NCBI GenBank assembly: GCA_037367355.1
Contig: JAVSCG010000026.1
Location: 1-20,000, forward strand
Length of the DNA: 20,000 bases
Source: Neoscytalidium dimidiatum
Lineage: Eukaryota > Ascomycota > Dothideomycetes > Botryosphaeriales > Botryosphaeriaceae
Direction of reading: 5' to 3'
Shown: positions 18,930-20,000 of the stretch, one piece after another
How the letters are laid out: each line of letters opens with the position of its first letter
Position numbering within the stretch: the stretch's first letter is position 1
Notes under the pieces: model-generated
Told to the model about the DNA's origin: nothing
The model's database searches: none
The model's input: the letters and a program-made list of their open reading frames with translations, nothing else
Translations under genes and position numbers: made by a program

Positions 18930-19583
18930 CAAATTGGACCACAAGAAAATCGGACCCTACCAAATTGAGAAAAACTTTCACCTGTTTCCTTTAAACTCAG
19001 ATTGCCAGAACAAGTGGGTATACACCCAGTTTTCCACATCTCTTTACTTGAACCCGCACACAGCAACGCCGAACCTGACCCAGAACTTGAAATACACCCC
19101 GATGACGCCGACAAAGAATGGGACGTAGAGAAAATCTTGGATGGAGACTGGATCGACGGTCAATTTAAGTACCTCATCAAATGGGAAGGAGCGGATTCCG
19201 CCGGGAACCCGTGGGAACCTCATGGGAACCAATCTTTACCTTAACTGCGAGGAACTCATCCATGAATACCACCGACGAAACCCTGACCGCCCAAACCCAG
19301 AGCATCCTCCCACGACGCAAACCCCGGAGGAGGCGTCAAGGACACCTGAAACTGGTCCACCGGTGCCTCTCGAGGAACCAGCCCGTCGGAACCCGCCACG
19401 TCACCACCGCCTGAACCAGATAACAAGGACCCTGAGCCGCCCGCGCCTCCTGCGCCTCCTCAGCCTCAATGGCCGCCAACTCCCGCTCAAACAACTCCTG
19501 ACTCGGGAATCCAGGAAGGAAAGTGTCCGCAACAGGCGGATCACCTTGACCGAGAAGTGGCGGTACGACGAACCAAACGTTGA
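18930..19583 (+). pseudogene. pol C-terminus: GPY motif, chromodomain and Pro-rich tail
   Basis: KKIGPYQIEK at about 18942-18971 is the GPY/F motif of Ty3/gypsy integrases. VGIHPVFHISLLEP follows at about 19014-19055, then a chromodomain at about 19107-19236: EWDVEKILDG, GQFKYLIKWEGA, and NPWEPHGN, with aromatic residues at the three cage positions (W, W, W). Chromodomains bind methylated histone tails and direct integration into heterochromatin, consistent with its insertion in RIPed repeat DNA. After two more frame changes the tail is Pro-rich (PEPPAPPAPPQPQWPP) and ends at TGA 19581-19583. The last 250 bases overlap the antisense ORF. Confidence 0.8.
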
Positions 19584-19884
19584 GCCTCCTCTGCAACCGC
19601 TGAATCTCGGCCTCATCCCTTTCGATCTCGCGCTGGGTCTGCTCAATCTGAGCCCGCACCCGGTCCCGTTGTTGATCCACACGACGAAACTCAATAGGGA
19701 AGCCATGTCAGAAGGAAAGGAACAAAGGTGGCCTCGCTTGGCACTCGTAACACCTCTTGGAATCCGGCGACACAAGACAACGAAGACGAGGTCTCTCCAC
19801 ACAAAAGGAACAACGTCTGGGAGCGTCAGTACCGTTACGAAGGATACGGGCGAGAAGCGCGCGTCGACGAGCGGAACTGGACAT
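19336..19884 (-). CDS. antisense ORF in the retrotransposon: putative zinc-binding, coiled-coil protein
   Basis: On the minus strand an ATG at 19884 opens a frame of 182 residues, interrupted by a single TGA at residue 59 (19710-19708) and ending at 19336. Residues 1-20 are basic (ARRRALLARILRNG). Residues 25-48 hold five cysteines in the order CSFC, C36, C45-Y-E-C48, that is CX2CX7CX8CX2C, suggesting a zinc-binding module. Residues of about 70-95 form a charged heptad-like helix (QIEQTQREIERDEAEIQRLQ). A further helix, QELFERELAAIEAEEAQEAR, follows near residues 130-150. No family name is certain; the layout recalls fungal Cys-rich DNA-binding proteins followed by coiled coil, but it is not a canonical Zn2Cys6 cluster. 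The TGA could be a CGA-to-TGA transition or a sequencing error. It lies between the pol 3' end and the 3' LTR, convergent with pol. Confidence 0.55.
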
Positions 19885-19933
19885 GACGGCAGAGAAATAA
19901 TCTCAAGGGAACTAAGGAGGGAGCTCAACTACC

Positions 19934-19960
19934 TTTATACTCGACCTTCGGGCCGAAGGT
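19934..19960 (-). promoter_or_regulatory. antisense promoter: TATAAA box with upstream palindrome
   Basis: On the minus strand GAGTATAAAGGT has its TATAAA at 19939-19934, 50 bases before the antisense ATG, giving a predicted start near 19905 and a short leader. Four bases further upstream is a perfect inverted repeat, ACCTTCGG-G-CCGAAGGT (19944-19960), which includes CGG and CCG half-sites one base apart, like those read by fungal zinc-cluster regulators. This supports independent transcription of the antisense frame. It is sequence evidence only. Confidence 0.5.
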
Positions 19961-19965
19961 TGCCT

Positions 19966-19978
19966 AGAGGGGGGATAG
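19966..19978 (+). other. polypurine tract of young gypsy element
   Basis: AGAGGGGGGATAG directly precedes the 3' LTR start (19979), the position at which RNase H leaves a purine primer for plus-strand synthesis. The six-G run is its core. Confidence 0.8.
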
Positions 19979-20000
19979 TGTTACGGCACAGTCGCCCAGA
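19979..20000 (+). repeat. 3' LTR of young gypsy element, first 22 bp only
   Basis: All 22 bases up to the window end are identical to 13856-13877. The rest of the LTR, the target-site duplication and the remaining 3' part of LINE copy 2 should lie beyond the right edge. Confidence 0.95.

Larger units (their letters stand above)
13856..20000 (+). mobile_element. young Ty3/gypsy chromovirus, un-RIPed, 3' LTR cut by window edge
   Basis: The element starts with TGTTACGGCACAGTCGCCCA at 13856 and the same 20 bases recur at 19979, fixing a 5' LTR and a 3' LTR 6,123 bp apart. Between them lie gag, protease, RT, RNase H, integrase, GPY motif and chromodomain in Ty3/gypsy order, then an antisense ORF and a polypurine tract. 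Base composition switches abruptly at 13855/13856 from AT-rich RIPed DNA to GC-balanced DNA with normal CpA and TpG, so it inserted after the last RIP episode acting on its host LINE. Target-site duplication cannot be tested because the right flank is outside the window. Confidence 0.95.

Noticed and set aside
19401..19928. 175-codon minus-strand ORF in another frame, overlapping the antisense candidate
   Set aside because: The frame starting at 19884 has the cysteine module, helical repeats and correct promoter spacing. This one is Arg/Ser/Leu-rich low-complexity translation and is likely a shadow, although it has no internal stop.
1..20000. tRNA, rRNA, CRISPR array, bacterial promoters or operons
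   Set aside because: No cloverleaf, ribosomal segment or regular spacer-repeat pattern was seen; the window is eukaryotic repeat DNA.

Overview
The window is a nest of transposable elements from a fungal genome and holds no recognisable host gene. The organism is probably a filamentous ascomycete (Pezizomycotina). The evidence is the signature of repeat-induced point mutation (RIP) over the first 13.85 kb: CpA and TpG dinucleotides are almost absent, TpA is in great excess, CpG is retained, and old coding frames are peppered with TAA/TAG where CAA, CAG or TGG would be expected. The element families also fit: a LINE with endonuclease, reverse transcriptase and RNase H (Tad-like), and Ty3/gypsy chromoviruses. 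There are no tRNA, rRNA or CRISPR features and no bacterial signals.

Layout. (1) About 1-4706, minus strand: a moderately RIP-mutated LINE running off the left edge, with an ORF1-like stretch, an APE-type endonuclease and an RT core. (2) About 4707-9124, plus strand: a very heavily RIP-mutated Ty3/gypsy chromovirus remnant lacking gag, with possible protease remains, RT-RNase H, integrase (D,D35E spacing still measurable) and chromodomain, followed by a purine-rich tract. (3) About 9125-11960: RIP-mutated DNA I cannot assign, with a Lys/Gln-rich broken frame and a large imperfect palindrome. (4) About 11960-13855, plus strand: a second, 5'-truncated copy of the same LINE with RT and RNase H in one continuous frame. 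(5) 13856-20000, plus strand: a young, GC-rich, un-RIPed Ty3/gypsy chromovirus inserted inside the RNase H-proximal part of LINE copy 2. It has a complete 385-bp 5' LTR, a candidate self-priming site, gag with a CCHC knuckle, protease, RT, RNase H, integrase, a GPY motif and chromodomain, a polypurine tract, and the first 22 bp of the 3' LTR.

The most interesting item is on the minus strand between the end of pol and the 3' LTR of the young element: a 182-residue antisense frame (19884 to 19336) with one in-frame TGA. It encodes a cysteine-rich putative zinc-binding module followed by a charged coiled-coil-like segment. It has its own TATAAA box 50 nt upstream of the ATG and a perfect 8-bp inverted repeat just beyond that, and it overlaps the pol 3' end tail to tail. 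This looks like an accessory antisense gene carried by the retrotransposon.

The second notable point concerns the young element's many frame breaks. Nearly all are explained by missing bases in short homopolymer runs, while the old RIP-mutated elements keep long continuous frames. This suggests under-called homopolymers in an unpolished multi-copy repeat rather than real decay, so the element may be intact in the organism.
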